Shown: positions 45,718-58,333, counted from the first letter of the stretch. The stretch is 64,000 nt of DNA from Actinomycetales bacterium (GCA_015654475.1 JAATGV010000003.1:1-64000); one strand, 5' to 3'. The notes: generated by a model from the letters alone, not told the origin. Translations and numbers: made by a program.

Positions 45718-47211
45718 CTAGATCCCCAAGACTTCAGCGGTGCGCGCCATCGTTGCATGCGCGCGATCGGGGTCGTCAGAGAGCCGAGTACCGTAGGACG
45801 GAACCAACTGGGCGATTTTGGGCGCCCATTCATCCATTCGGTCAGCAAAACACCGTTTGGCTACCGCCAACATGATGGGCACGGCCGTGGATGCTCCCGG
45901 GCTTGCGCCAAGCAGGCCAGCGATACTGCCGTCTGCGCTCGTGACGACCTCGGTACCGAACTGCAGCACTCCGCCCTTGCCCTTTTTTCGCTTGATGACC
46001 TGCACACGCTGTCCGGCCGTAATCATGCGCCACTGCGCCTTGTCCGCCTCGGGGTAATACTCGCGAAGTGCCGCGAACTGGGATGAAGCGCTGCGTAGGA
46101 GCTCAGTGACGAGATACTTTTCGAGGCCGAAGTTATCGCGCGCGACCGCCAGCATCGGACCAAGATTGCTCGGTCGAACAGAGCCGGGCAGATCCCACCA
46201 TGATCCGTTTTTCAAAAATTTGGGGCTGAATCCGGCATACGGCCCGAACATGAGGGATCGTTTGCCGCCAATAATCCGCGCGTCGAGATGCGGCACCGAC
46301 ATCGGTGGCGCGCCCACTGCGGCCTGACCGTACACTTTGGCGCGATGTCTGCCAACGACTTCCGGATCGTCGCATCGTAAAAATTCTCCACTGATGGGAA
46401 ACCCACCATAGAGCGCGGCCTCCGGGATGCCCGACTTCTGCAACAGCCGAAGAGCACCGCCTCCTGCCCCGACGAACACTGTTGCCGCGCTGCAGACGTC
46501 TTCCACGCCCGTCCGCTGATTGCGCGTTGTGACCGCCCATCCTCCGCCTGCCCGCCGTGCGAGGCCGGTTACAGCCACGTTGAAGGCAAGCTCCGCGCCA
46601 ACATGCGAAGCGTATGCCAGCAGCTTGCGCGAAAGCTCGCCGAAGTCGACATCGGTACCGTCCGGGCTGAAAGTCGCGGCGATGCGTTGGCCCGGTTCCC
46701 GTCCGGCCACAAGCAGGGGCGCCCATTCGGCGATCTGCGACGGGTCGTCGCTGAACTCCTGCTTTGAGAACAACGGGTTGGACGTAAGCGCTTTCTGGCG
46801 GGCAGCCAGATAGTCGGCGCCGTCTGTGCCCGAGATAAAGCTCATGTGCGGAACCGAGTTGATGAACTCTTCGGGGGACCCGAGATGATCGCGCTCGACC
46901 AATGCGGCCCAGAACTGACGTGACAGCTGGAACTGCTCGTTGATATCCACGGCCTTCGAAATATCGACACTGCCGTCTGCACGACGGCTCGTGTAGTTGA
47001 GTTCGCACAGCGCCGAGTGGCCGGTACCCGCGTTGTTCCACGCGTCTGAGCTCTCTTGGGCGATCCCGTCGAGTTTTTCGACTATCCGGATGCGCAGCCC
47101 CGGATCAAGTTCGGTGAGCAGAGCAGCGAGCGTCGCGCTCATGATTCCAGCCCCGATGAGGACGACATCATATTCGAAGGCGGATGCAGTGGATCGTTGT
47201 GATTGTGTCAT
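45718..47211 (-). CDS. mqo: Malate:quinone oxidoreductase
   Basis: FAD-dependent membrane-associated enzyme oxidising malate to oxaloacetate and passing electrons to quinone, replacing or supplementing malate dehydrogenase. 497 residues. FAD-binding motif YDVVLIGAGIMSATLAALL, then EKLDGIAQESSDAWNNAGTG and CELNYT, all typical Mqo segments; the C-terminal part has LGASPGASTAVPIM. Start ATG 47211 overlaps the tdk stop by ATGA; the longer frame to 47244 lies in tdk. Confidence 0.95.
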   Translation of the reverse strand: MTQSQRSTASAFEYDVVLIGAGIMSATLAALLTELDPGLRIRIVEKLDGIAQESSDAWNNAGTGHSALCELNYTSRRADGSVDISKAVDINEQFQLSRQFWAALVERDHLGSPEEFINSVPHMSFISGTDGADYLAARQKALTSNPLFSKQEFSDDPSQIAEWAPLLVAGREPGQRIAATFSPDGTDVDFGELSRKLLAYASHVGAELAFNVAVTGLARRAGGGWAVTTRNQRTGVEDVCSAATVFVGAGGGALRLLQKSGIPEAALYGGFPISGEFLRCDDPEVVGRHRAKVYGQAAVGAPPMSVPHLDARIIGGKRSLMFGPYAGFSPKFLKNGSWWDLPGSVRPSNLGPMLAVARDNFGLEKYLVTELLRSASSQFAALREYYPEADKAQWRMITAGQRVQVIKRKKGKGGVLQFGTEVVTSADGSIAGLLGASPGASTAVPIMLAVAKRCFADRMDEWAPKIAQLVPSYGTRLSDDPDRAHATMARTAEVLGI

Positions 47212-47816
47212 GCAGGTATCGGTCCTACTTCTCGAAGGTAACATTCGCCGCAGAGAGATTCATAGCTGACTGCTTCGCCGTCGATGGCCACCTGGGCGCC
47301 ACTGGCAATGAAGTGGCCGTCTGCGGCGCGACGGCCGTTGAATATGGCTTTGCGCCCACAGCGGCAAATGGTCTTGAGCTCTTCGAGGGAATGCGCGAGT
47401 TCAAGCAACCGAGCCGAACCCGGGAATGCTCGCGTCTGGAAGTCGGTGCGAATGCCATATGCCAAAACAGGAATACGATCGACTATGGCGATCATCAGGG
47501 CTTCGGTGACCTGGCTCGCGGTCAGAAACTGCGCCTCGTCAATGAGGAGACATGCAACGTCGTCGCCTGTCTGCACACGCACGCGCGCCTGGTGCTCACC
47601 AAACTTCTCGCGAAGCGATTCATCCGGCGCAACAAGAAAATCGACAGGCCTGGTAAGGCCGAGCCGACTGACGATCTGACCCTCGCCTTTGGTATCGATG
47701 TGCGGCTTGACGAGCAACACACGTTGACCGCGCTCCTCATAGTTGTATGCCACCTGGAGCAGGGCCGTGCTTTTGCCTGAGTTCATCGCACCATAGCGGA
47801 AGTACAGTTTCGCCAC
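47208..47816 (-). CDS. tdk: Thymidine kinase (type II)
   Basis: Salvage kinase converting thymidine to dTMP. 202 residues. P loop YGAMNSGKSTALLQ (residues 8-21), Asp-Glu pair LLIDEAQFL with the catalytic Glu, zinc cysteines in ICRCGRKA and LCGECYL. It is overlapped by mqo downstream. tmk, the next enzyme in the route, is about 14 kb away. Confidence 0.95.
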   Translation of the reverse strand: MAKLYFRYGAMNSGKSTALLQVAYNYEERGQRVLLVKPHIDTKGEGQIVSRLGLTRPVDFLVAPDESLREKFGEHQARVRVQTGDDVACLLIDEAQFLTASQVTEALMIAIVDRIPVLAYGIRTDFQTRAFPGSARLLELAHSLEELKTICRCGRKAIFNGRRAADGHFIASGAQVAIDGEAVSYESLCGECYLREVGPIPA

Positions 47817-47847
47817 GTGTCGGCCCTCCTTTTCGCGCTCGCCCAGT

Positions 47848-48773
47848 CTAAGACGTGGGAGAAGACTTGCTCTTCATCGTTGACAGGTACACCCCGGCGA
47901 ACACCACGAGACCGCCAAGCACTTGGACAGTCGTCACACCGTGGCCGAGGAAAAGTCCGATGATCGCGGTGAAAGCCATGATCAAGTTCAGGAATATGCC
48001 TGATCGGGATGGGCCAGCACCAGCAACACCGAGATTCCAGAGAAGGAACCCGAGGATAGTGGGAAAGATCGTGATGAACACCAGCGACCATAGTGCCTCG
48101 GTGCTGAGCGCAACAGGTACGAGCGGCCCCGTGGCAAGCGCGAATGGAGTGAGCAACAGCACTGCGACGACGGCTTGCAGTGCTGTGGATGTGATTGGCG
48201 GAGTCTTGACCCGCCTCGCGTTCACGGAATAGAAGGTCCATGTGAGAACGGACGCAAGTATCCACAGATCGCCAACACTTAGACCATTGACAACAAGTTC
48301 ACCGGGGTTGCCGCGGGTTACCACAATGAGTGCACCGACGATCGAGATGACAGCACCGGCGATGACGCGGCCACCCGGCCGCTCCTTGACGAGGAGGGCG
48401 GCGACGATCATGATCAGGGCAGGGTTGATAGCGCCAAGCACCGACGCATCGAGAGCATTGACACTCAGCAACCCCTGATACATGAGCAGCGTGTAACCGA
48501 TGATGCCGAGCAACGACTGCACAAGGTGTTGAGGCCACTCGCGCAACGCCGATTTCCAGTTCGGTTTCTCGATGACATGCGCAATTACCAGCAACGGCAC
48601 AAGCGCACCAAGCCAGCGGATATATACCAGCTGCAACGGCGTGAGTTCTTGAAGCACGATCGGGGCGAACACATAGTTGCCCGCCCAGAACAGGTTGGCA
48701 AGGACAAGGTATACGTAGGTGCGCGTCGTAGGCCGTGCACTGGCAATGGCGCGCTTTGACTCACTGACCGCCA

Positions 48774-48774
<1 letters not shown>
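47848..48774 (-). CDS. EamA-family drug/metabolite transporter
   Basis: 308 residues with about ten predicted membrane helices in two EamA repeats: the first starts VLANLFWAGNYVFAPI, the second near WTFYSVNARRV and ends LFLGHGVTTVQVLGGLVVF. Such proteins export amino acids or other metabolites. Start ATG 48774 overlaps the asd stop by one base (TAATG), so it is translationally coupled to lysC-asd; a role in export of lysine or other aspartate-family amino acids is an inference from context only. Confidence 0.88.
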
Positions 48775-51076
<2,302 letters not shown>

Positions 51077-51137
51077 GGGTGACTGTTCTCCTGCTGATGA
51101 TGCACCTGGGTGGCGGCGCACCCGCCCCATTCTAGTG

Positions 51138-51187
51138 CTTTGCCCCTTCACACTGCGACGGGGATGTCGCCGTGTGAAGGGGCAAAG
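51138..51187. other. Long near-perfect hairpin upstream of lysC
   Basis: CTTTGCCCCTTCACAC (51138-51153) and GTGTGAAGGGGCAAAG (51172-51187) form a perfect 16-bp stem, continued inside by GCGAC/GTCGC with a GGGGAT loop. It lies between a membrane protein gene (stop at 51272) and lysC, both minus strand, and could terminate the former or regulate the latter. No T-run follows. Confidence 0.75.
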
Positions 51188-51271
51188 TGAAAAGTGCCGG
51201 ATTTCCGCAGTTGACTCTCGCGCGCAGGCAAGGCACTGGCTGCTGCCGATGCTGTCGCGCGCTTTGCCGCC

Positions 51272-51751
51272 TTACTTGGCTTCGGGCGCCTCTACGGTTT
51301 CGGGTGCGGCGGTGACGAGCGGCTCAGCGGTGCCTGATTCGGCGACAACTGACTCGGCAGCCGCATCGATCGACGTGTCGGGGACCGTTGTCACAGCGGG
51401 ATCGCTGTAGATGGGGCTGTTCTCGGTGAATTGTTCGTACGCTACATCGCGCTCGGGCTTGGGGAATGTGATGATGCGGTAGAAGGTGGCGAAGAGTGCG
51501 ATCGCGAGCGTGACGATTGCTCCGGAGGTGAGTGCGGTGCCGATTGCGTACAGGCTTTGCGCGGCGGCGACGTCCCCATAGTAGGCTCCGGCTTCCGTGT
51601 AGTTGGCCTGTGCAGCCTGGATGCCGGCGATGTTTCCGTATCCGGCGATGATCAGCACGATGCCGGCAACAAGGGCGACGGCGCTCAGAGCGTAGAGCAA
51701 GGCGAGAATAATAAGCGTGGACGTTTTGGCACGTGCGTTTGTTGTAGGCAT
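51272..51751 (-). CDS. Hypothetical two-helix membrane protein
   Basis: 159 residues, unrecognised. Two hydrophobic helices at about residues 11-37 and 70-92 flank a short extracellular loop with Tyr/Ala-rich sequence (NYTEAGAYYGDVAAAQSLY). The C-terminal 60 residues are acidic and Ala/Glu/Thr/Val-rich, probably disordered and cytoplasmic. It stands alone between recR and lysC on the minus strand. It is not a known family to me. Confidence 0.7.
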   Translation of the reverse strand: MPTTNARAKTSTLIILALLYALSAVALVAGIVLIIAGYGNIAGIQAAQANYTEAGAYYGDVAAAQSLYAIGTALTSGAIVTLAIALFATFYRIITFPKPERDVAYEQFTENSPIYSDPAVTTVPDTSIDAAAESVVAESGTAEPLVTAAPETVEAPEAK

Positions 51752-51927
51752 TCTGATCTCTTTGTCGGTGCGGTGGTCACGAGTTGGACTGTACGTGTAA
51801 CGATAGGCCCTGTTTCTATGGAGTTCTCACATCCCACTTGTATGTTTTCTGTGCGTTGACAGCAACCGTCTTGTTTTTGGGGCCGCGGTGGTGTGTGCGG
51901 CTGCAGCCTGCCACGGCGTATGCGGCC

Positions 51928-52524
51928 TCACTCGACATTGCGCCGCCCTGAGAAGGCACGCCCGAGCGTGATCTCGTCGGCGTATTCGAGGTCGGCCCCT
52001 ACCGGAAGGCCGGACGCGAGCCGGGTAACGGTGACGCCGATGGGTTGGATCATGCGCGAAAGGTAGCTGCTTGTGGCCTCGCCTTCGACGGTGGAATTGG
52101 TGGCGAGGATGACTTCGGTGACTGTCTCATCGCCTAGTCGTTTTATGAGCGTCTTGAGGTTGAGCTGCTCTGGCCCGACCCCGTTCATTGGATTGATGAC
52201 GCCGCCCAGTACGTGATAAACGCCGTCGTATTCTCGGGTGCGTTCGATGGCGGCGACGTCTTTCGCTTCTTCGACGACACAGATGGTGCTGTGGTCGCGG
52301 CGCGGGTCGGAGCATATGCTGCATTGTTCGTTTTCGGTGAGATTGCCGCAGGTAATGCAGTAGTGGATGGTTTCGCGGATTGTCGCGAGCAACCCCGCCA
52401 ACGTGCTTGGGTCGTATTTCGCGTCTTGCACGACGAAGAACGCGATGCGTTGAGCCGACTTCGGGCCGATGCCAGGAAATCGGCCAAGTTCGTCGATCAG
52501 GGTCTGGATGACACCTTCGTACAT
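51928..52524 (-). CDS. recR: Recombination protein RecR
   Basis: RecF-pathway protein that loads RecA at gaps. 198 residues. Helix-hairpin-helix [15 protein letters not shown], a four-Cys zinc finger [16 protein letters not shown], and a Toprim domain with [12 protein letters not shown]. Starts 3 bases after dnaX. In many bacteria ybaB/ebfC separates dnaX from recR; it is absent here. Confidence 0.96.
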   Translation of the reverse strand: MYEGVIQTLIDELGRFPGIGPKSAQRIAFFVVQDAKYDPSTLAGLLATIRETIHYCITCGNLTENEQCSICSDPRRDHSTICVVEEAKDVAAIERTREYDGVYHVLGGVINPMNGVGPEQLNLKTLIKRLGDETVTEVILATNSTVEGEATSSYLSRMIQPIGVTVTRLASGLPVGADLEYADEITLGRAFSGRRNVE

Positions 52525-52527
52525 GAG

Positions 52528-54510
52528 CTATCGACCGTTTTCTTCGTCAATGGGCACGGCATTGAGCATTTCGCGAATGACAGCTTCGCCATATTTTGGC
52601 GTGTGCGCGGTTGATTCAGGTGCCACAGTTGAGTTTGCAGCGGCCGCTTCAGCGCTGAGCACGTGCGCGCGGAACCGCACACGAATGCCTACGACGCTGT
52701 GTATGGCTGCGCGCACGGTGTCGACGGTCTCGCCGCCTGCACGGAACTTTTCGACGTACCCTTGGGCGGGAAAGGCGAGAGTCAGCACATCGTCATCGAA
52801 GTCGACCACAGTTGCCGTCGTCAAGATGGTCCATGCCGCACGGCTTTGCTTTTCGAGGATCTCAAGAACCTGACTCCACGCGTCGCGCATCTGCCCAGCG
52901 GTGAGCGGGATCGGCGCCACACCGGATTGCTGCGGAGCCGGGCTGGCCTGCAGATCAGGTGCGATCGCGTTGGCAGTCTGCGCGGCTTCGCGTGTCTGCT
53001 CACCTTGTGGCGGTGCCGGAGGCTGAGTCGGCGGCTGCGACGCAGATGCGGGTGAGTCGATGGCGACCCAGACATCGGGATCTGTAGCAACATCCACCGG
53101 CCCTTGAGCAGCGTCCTCGAGTGGTGCCGACGCTCCAACCGCAGACTCGGATTCGCTTGTGGGGGGCACTACGTCGTCAGTGAAAGAGTGCTGTTCAGCC
53201 GTCGCCGGTTCCCGCGCGGGCGCGGCAGGCGCAGGAGCAACTGGTGCGGTTGCGGCAGGCGCAGGATGCGCGGTCGGTTGCGACGGACCGACTCCGCCGA
53301 CAGGAGCGACAGCCCGACCAGCACCGGCGCCAGTGTCAGCAAGCGACTCGACTCCAACCCGCCGTTCGAGCCTGTCGAGCCGAGACAGCGTGCCGAGCGC
53401 CGTGTCGTCGCTTTCTGGAAGAAGCAGTCGCGCGCACAAGACCTCAAGGTGAATGCGCTGGCTCGTGGCGCCGACCATGTCGGTGAGCACCGAGTTCGTC
53501 ACCGCGGCCGCCCGCACTAGTTGAGCTGGTCCGAATGACGCCGCTTGCCGAGACAGCGTGGCCGCGTCTTCCGGCGTTGACGTAGTCAGTACTGCTTCCG
53601 CAGCCGAACCAACGCTCGCAACGAGAATGAGGTCGCGAAGTCGTTCGAGTAGGTCTTCTACGAACCGTCGAGGATCTTGCCCTGAATCGATGACACGCTC
53701 GACCGCAGCAAACACCGTGGCGGCGTCGCGCACGGCGAGCGCGTCGAGCACTTGGGTGAGCAGCTCTGTCGGGGTGTACCCCAATAGCGTTACGGTGTAC
53801 CGGTAGCTCAAAGTCGAGCCCTACGAGCCGGCAATAAGCTGGTCGGCCACAGAGAGAGTGTCGCGAACGGATCCGGCACCTGCGCGCACGATCAGCGGGA
53901 CCACGCCAGGCTCGGCCGAAATCTTCTCCGAAGCGATGACCTTGTCAAGGTAGGACGTCATCGTAGCGGGCGGCACGAGCCGGAACGGGTAGTGATGCGT
54001 GCGCGAACGGATCGTGCCGATGACCTTGTCCGGCTCGGTGGTGGCGAAGACGAACTTGACGTGCTCTGGTGGTTCTTCGACGATCTTCAGCAATGCGTTG
54101 AATCCGCCGGGAGTGACCATGTGCGCTTCGTCAATGATGAAGATCTTGTACCGGTCGCGCGCGGGTGCGAAAAAGGCCCTCTCCCGCAAGTCGCGCGCAT
54201 CGTCGACACCGCCGTGGCTTGCGGCATCGATCTCGACCACATCGAGCGATCCACTGCCCCCGGTCGACAACTCGACGCAGCTGGGGCATACTCCACACGG
54301 GGTGTCTGTGGGCCCTTCAACACAGTTGAGGCAGCGGGCAAGGATGCGTGCTGACGTGGTCTTGCCACAGCCGCGCGGCCCCGAGAACAGATAGGCGTGG
54401 TTGACCCTGTTCGTGCGCAGCGCCGTCATCAACGGCTGCGTAACATGCTCTTGGCCGATGAGATCAGCAAAAGAGTCTGGCCGATAGCGGCGATAGAGAG
54501 CGGTAACCAC
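52528..54510 (-). CDS. dnaX: DNA polymerase III subunit gamma/tau, interrupted by one in-frame TAG
   Basis: Clamp-loader motor, an essential replication protein. The 661-codon frame from GTG 54510 is intact except TAG at 53821-53823 (codon 230). Before it lie the AAA+ parts: ALYRRYRPDSFADLIGQEHV, Walker A GPRGCGKTTSA, zinc cysteines LNCVEG...CGVCPSC, Walker B IIDEAHMV and SRTHHYPFRL. After it the frame resumes with VTLLGYTPTELLTQVLDALA, domain III (RRFVEDLLERLRDLILVASV), a Pro/Ala-rich linker and the tau tail. The stop falls just after SVADQLIAGS, so the 229-aa product would lack the oligomerisation domain. Replacement starts downstream lack ribosome sites. Base error, suppressed amber or readthrough are possible. 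Confidence 0.9.
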
Positions 54511-54587
54511 GAATACGAGCCTACCTGCAGCCACCGACACACGGCCCACAGCATGCCGCCACTTCACAGCCCGACAGACCAAAAAAA

Positions 54588-54680
54588 GAGACCTCCCGCG
54601 CACCCGGCAGAGCTCAGTTACCCTTGCTGCATTTCTGCCCTGGGGGAGTTCGCCGAGATACCGCCGCGCGGGAGGCTGGC
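54588..54680 (-). ncRNA. ffs: Signal recognition particle RNA (small bacterial 4.5S type)
   Basis: Minus-strand hairpin RNA closed by CCTCCCGCGC (near 54667-54676) and GCGCGGGAGG (54592-54601). The conserved helix 8 is present: CCCCAGGGCAGAAATGCAGC with the AGCAAGGG side, which bind Ffh. A run of seven T residues (54581-54587) terminates it. It lies between dnaX and xfp on the same strand. Confidence 0.95.
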
Positions 54681-54684
54681 AACC

Positions 54685-54712
54685 AGTCTAGAGGTTTTGG
54701 CTACTCGTTGTC
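54685..54712 (-). promoter_or_regulatory. Predicted SRP RNA promoter within the xfp 3' end
   Basis: On the minus strand a -10-like TAGACT (54685-54690) and a -35-like GACAAC (54707-54712) are separated by 16 bases and would start transcription near the SRP RNA 5' end. The -35 overlaps the last xfp codons. Confidence 0.5.
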
Positions 54713-57175
54713 GCCACCGGTAACCGCGACCGCGTCTGCAACGGGGGTGGCACCGTCTGACTCCCACGCCCAGTTCGCGACCTCTGGAATGTCGTCGCCG
54801 AACTCGCGGGTGTATGCGCGAGCCCGTACGCGGGCATCCATCATCTCTTGTAGCAGCCCTGCGGCGCGGCTACCGAGCCCATCCACTCGCTCGATCACAT
54901 CCATCACCAGGCGGTACCGATCCAGGTCGTTGAGCATCACCATGTCGAACGGCGTCGTGGTGCCACCCTCTTCGTTGAATCCGCGCACGTGGATGTTGTC
55001 GTGGCCGGTGCGCCGATAGGTCAGTCTGTGGATGAGGGTCGGGTAACCGTGGTAGGCGAAGATCACAGGCTTGTTTGTGGTGAAGACGGCATCGAACTCG
55101 GCGTTCGACAGGCCGTGCGGGTGCTCCCTTGGGTCTTCCAAACGCATCAGGTAGACGACGTTGACGAAACGAACCGCAAGCTCGGGCAGGCGCTCACGCA
55201 GGATCTTGGCTGCGGCAAGGCCCTCAAGCGTTGGCACATCCCCGGCGGTCGCAATCACGACGTCCGGCTCCTGACCGGGCTTCTCCGTACCGGCCCAATC
55301 CCAGATGCCGAGGCCACGCGAGAAGTGCAGCTTGGCCTCCTCTATCGACAAGAACTGCGGCGCCGGCTGCTTGCCTGCGATCACGACGTTGATGTAGTCG
55401 GACGAACGCAGGCAGTGCCGGTACGTGGCGAGCAGGGTGTTCGCGTCGGCGGGAAGGTATACGCGCACCACTTCGGCCTTCTTGTTGACGACATGGTCGA
55501 TGAAGCCCGGGTCCTGGTGTGAGAAGCCGTTGTGATCCTGCCGCCACACATGCGAGGTGAGCAGGTAGTTGAGGGACGCGATCGGCTCACGCCACGGGAT
55601 ATGCCGCGTGACCTTCAGCCACTTGGCATGCTGATTGACCATCGCATCCACGATGTGGATGAATGCCTCATATGAGGAGAACAGGCCGTGGCGCCCGGTC
55701 AGCAGGTAACCCTCGAGCCAACCCTGGCACTGGTGTTCTGACAGCATTTCGATAACGCGGCCGGTTGGCGCAAGGTTCTCGTCAATGGGCCAGATTTCGC
55801 CGTTCCATTGCTTGTCCGTGGTTTCGTAGACGGGGGGAGCGAGTCGATTGGATGCGGTCTCGTCTGGGCCGAAGATGCGAAAGTTGGTGGGGTTGAGGGC
55901 GATCACCTGGGCAAGCCATTCGCCGAGTTGCCGAGTGGATTCGACCATCGGCTGGCTGCGTTCGGTGATCTCTACTGCGAAGTCTTCGATAGGCGGCAAC
56001 ACGAGGTCTTTGCGCAACAATCCGCCGTTGGACTGCGGGATGGCGCTCATCCGTTTGCTGCCGGCGGGGGCGAGCCTGAGGATCGAGTCGACAGGTCGGC
56101 CGGACTCTTCGAAAAGCTCCTCCGGCTTGTATGAGGTGAGCCATTCCTCGAGAACATTGGTGTGCTCCGCACTGTCGCGGGCATTCGCGAGCGGTACCTG
56201 ATGTGATCGCCAGCTCGCCTCGACCTGCTTGCCGTCGATGACAGGAGGACACGTCCACCCTTTGGGCGTTCGGAAGATGATCATCGGCCAGCGGGGGCGA
56301 TCGGTGAGAGTGCCGGCCGCCGCGTCCGCCTTGATCTGCGCGATGTGGTTGAGCACCTCGTCTAGCAGGGCCGCGAACCGGCGATGCACTGCCTCGTGGT
56401 CTTCACCATCGAACCCGCCCTCGAAGAGATAGGGTGTGTGGCCGTATCCGCGCATGAGGTTGAACAGGTCTTCGTCTCCGATGCGCGCAAGCACAGCCGG
56501 ATTGGCGATCTTGTAACCATTGAGGTGCAGGATCGGCAGCACGACGCCGTCGGTCAGCGGGTTCATGAACTTGTTGGAATGCCAGCTGGTGGCGAGCGGA
56601 CCGGTCTCGGCCTCCCCGTCACCGACGACGGCGGCAACCAGCAGATCGGGATTGTCGAATGCCGCACCATAGGCGTGCGAGAGGGCGTAGCCGAGTTCTC
56701 CGCCTTCATGGATGGATCCAGGAGTCTCGGGTGCGACGTGGCTGGGGATCCCCCCTGGGTACGAGAACTGGAGAAACAGTTTGCGCATACCCTCGACGCT
56801 GTGGTCGATGCTTGAGTAGATCTCGGGGTAGGTGCCATCGAGCCAAGCGTTGGCGACGAGTCCAGGACCGCCGTGGCCCGGCCCGGTGATGTAGATGGTG
56901 TTCAGGTCGCGTTCGAGGATGGCGCGGTTGAGGTGCGCATACAGGAAGTTGAGCCCTGGGGTCGTGCCCCAATGCCCGAGGAGGCGGGACTTGATGTGGT
57001 CGGTGCTTAGCGGCTTGCGCAGCAGAGGATTATCGCGCAAATATATTTGTCCGACCGAGAGGTAGTTGGCTGCTCGCCACCAGGTCTCGAGGCTGGTTAT
57101 GGTCTCGTCAGTGAGAGCCTCGACTGGTTTGGCCTTCCAAGCCGCGATTGCGGATGGTGCGGGTGCTGAGGTCAT
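54701..57175 (-). CDS. xfp: Xylulose-5-phosphate/fructose-6-phosphate phosphoketolase
   Basis: ThDP enzyme splitting xylulose 5-phosphate or fructose 6-phosphate to acetyl phosphate and glyceraldehyde 3-phosphate or erythrose 4-phosphate. 824 residues, normal length. N-terminal [18 protein letters not shown], ThDP motif [19 protein letters not shown], the His-rich GPGHGGPGL loop and [20 protein letters not shown] precedes the ATG at good spacing. A perfect palindrome TGTTACCGGTAACA lies about 225 bases upstream and may be an operator. The SRP RNA gene follows within 25 bases. Confidence 0.96.
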   Translation of the reverse strand: MTSAPAPSAIAAWKAKPVEALTDETITSLETWWRAANYLSVGQIYLRDNPLLRKPLSTDHIKSRLLGHWGTTPGLNFLYAHLNRAILERDLNTIYITGPGHGGPGLVANAWLDGTYPEIYSSIDHSVEGMRKLFLQFSYPGGIPSHVAPETPGSIHEGGELGYALSHAYGAAFDNPDLLVAAVVGDGEAETGPLATSWHSNKFMNPLTDGVVLPILHLNGYKIANPAVLARIGDEDLFNLMRGYGHTPYLFEGGFDGEDHEAVHRRFAALLDEVLNHIAQIKADAAAGTLTDRPRWPMIIFRTPKGWTCPPVIDGKQVEASWRSHQVPLANARDSAEHTNVLEEWLTSYKPEELFEESGRPVDSILRLAPAGSKRMSAIPQSNGGLLRKDLVLPPIEDFAVEITERSQPMVESTRQLGEWLAQVIALNPTNFRIFGPDETASNRLAPPVYETTDKQWNGEIWPIDENLAPTGRVIEMLSEHQCQGWLEGYLLTGRHGLFSSYEAFIHIVDAMVNQHAKWLKVTRHIPWREPIASLNYLLTSHVWRQDHNGFSHQDPGFIDHVVNKKAEVVRVYLPADANTLLATYRHCLRSSDYINVVIAGKQPAPQFLSIEEAKLHFSRGLGIWDWAGTEKPGQEPDVVIATAGDVPTLEGLAAAKILRERLPELAVRFVNVVYLMRLEDPREHPHGLSNAEFDAVFTTNKPVIFAYHGYPTLIHRLTYRRTGHDNIHVRGFNEEGGTTTPFDMVMLNDLDRYRLVMDVIERVDGLGSRAAGLLQEMMDARVRARAYTREFGDDIPEVANWAWESDGATPVADAVAVTGGDNE

Positions 57176-57583
57176 AGGTTGCTCCTCTTAGGGCTTTGGT
57201 CGCGAGTTGGCGGGCGCACGTATTGAGGCACCAGCCGATAATATGTTATTGAGCACAACAAATGCGGGCGAGGCCTTTGTGATCCCTCGACAAGGATCCC
57301 ATCACCGAAGCCCGTTTCGCTGTGTCCGCCGTCCTGATTCCATGTGCTCTAGTGAACTCTCGCCGGAGCAAACATGCAATCATGCTTGGCATCTTCCACA
57401 TGTTACCGGTAACAAATTGGCCATTTAGCCTCCATTGTCAAACCCCTACAACTTCAACAGACGTGGTTCTCTACTTGCCGGAGGAAGCCGACGATCCGGC
57501 AACACAGGCCTGGATCGTCCACTCCCCCGCTTATCGGGTAGGATCATGGAGGCTTTCTGCGCGACTTCGCGTCTGGATTGCCT
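57176..57583. other. Intergenic region upstream of xfp, no gene seen
   Basis: About 400 bases between xfp (minus) and tRNA-Ser (plus). Small frames occur but lack ribosome sites or domains. It holds the xfp leader, a TGTTACCGGTAACA palindrome (57401-57414), and a weaker TGTTATTGAGCACAACA near 57243-57259 with the same outer arms. Confidence 0.55.
57401..57414. promoter_or_regulatory. Perfect palindrome TGTTACCGGTAACA, LacI-family-type operator
   Basis: A 14-base perfect palindrome with a central CCGG, the form of operators for LacI-family regulators such as GntR of E. coli. It is 226 bases upstream of the xfp start codon on an otherwise gene-free stretch, so xfp is the natural target. Confidence 0.6.
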
Positions 57584-57668
57584 GGAGGATTCGCCTAGAG
57601 GCCTATGGCGCACGCTTGGAAAGCGTGTTGGGTTTACGCCCTCACGAGTTCGAATCTCGTATCCTCCG
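57584..57668 (+). tRNA. tRNA-Ser (anticodon GGA)
   Basis: Type II tRNA: acceptor GGAGGAT/ATCCTCC, anticodon stem CACGC around TTGGAAA, a long variable arm, T arm ACGAGTTCGAATCTCGT, discriminator G. Confidence 0.95.
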
Positions 57669-57789
57669 CTCACACATCTCGAACGTTGCACGGTCGAGAA
57701 TTCCTGAGGATAGCGATTGCTGCGGGTGAGAAGCGGTCGCCATCCGTTCGCCGCATATCCATTCGCCCCATGAGAGACGAGTCGCTAAT

Positions 57790-58221
57790 ATGATGCCGCG
57801 CGCGCGGGGAAAACTCCGAACCTCAGCCCCTTCTCCCACATACCGAGTGCTGTTTTCGGCTCTCAGCTTTCTCGCGGTCGCGGGTGCAGCCTGGTGGCTC
57901 GCCGCCTCGGGTGTTCTGTACTGCGGCCCGGCGACCTACGGTCCCCAGTGCTCCCTCGAAGGTATCGGCTACGTGATCCCGCTTGCCGGAGGCATCGTAC
58001 TATCAGCGGTGTGGGGAGTGGCCCTCTTCTTCCCCATCCCCCTCGCCTGGCTGACCGGCCTGCTCGTGAGCCAACTCACGACTCCCGCGAATACCGGCCG
58101 CTTCGAAGTGACCTTGACCGGAGCAGTTGTCCTCATTGCGCTTGGGCTCGCCCTCTGGATCGATGCCCGCAATTTCAATGACCGTAAGGCGCGGGAGCGC
58201 TCGTCATCGCCGTCGTCATAG
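57790..58221 (+). CDS. Hypothetical small membrane protein
   Basis: 143 residues, unrecognised. A basic N-terminus, then about four hydrophobic helices at residues 19-42, 57-80, 81-98 and 105-125, and a polar Arg/Ser tail. Two Cys residues lie in the first external loop (LYCGPATYGPQCSLEG), probably a disulfide outside the cell. It sits alone between tRNA-Ser and the convergent phosphoglycerate mutase gene. The start may be either of two adjacent ATG codons. Confidence 0.7.
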   Translation: MMPRARGKLRTSAPSPTYRVLFSALSFLAVAGAAWWLAASGVLYCGPATYGPQCSLEGIGYVIPLAGGIVLSAVWGVALFFPIPLAWLTGLLVSQLTTPANTGRFEVTLTGAVVLIALGLALWIDARNFNDRKARERSSSPSS

Positions 58222-58333
58222 CCGTTGAATCGGTGACCATGCGACTTCCACCCCGTGAATCGGGATCGGCCGCCGCCACAAGGAATCAGGCTGCCGCGTC
58301 ACAGCGTGACGGAACCTCTCAACACGGCCGAAC

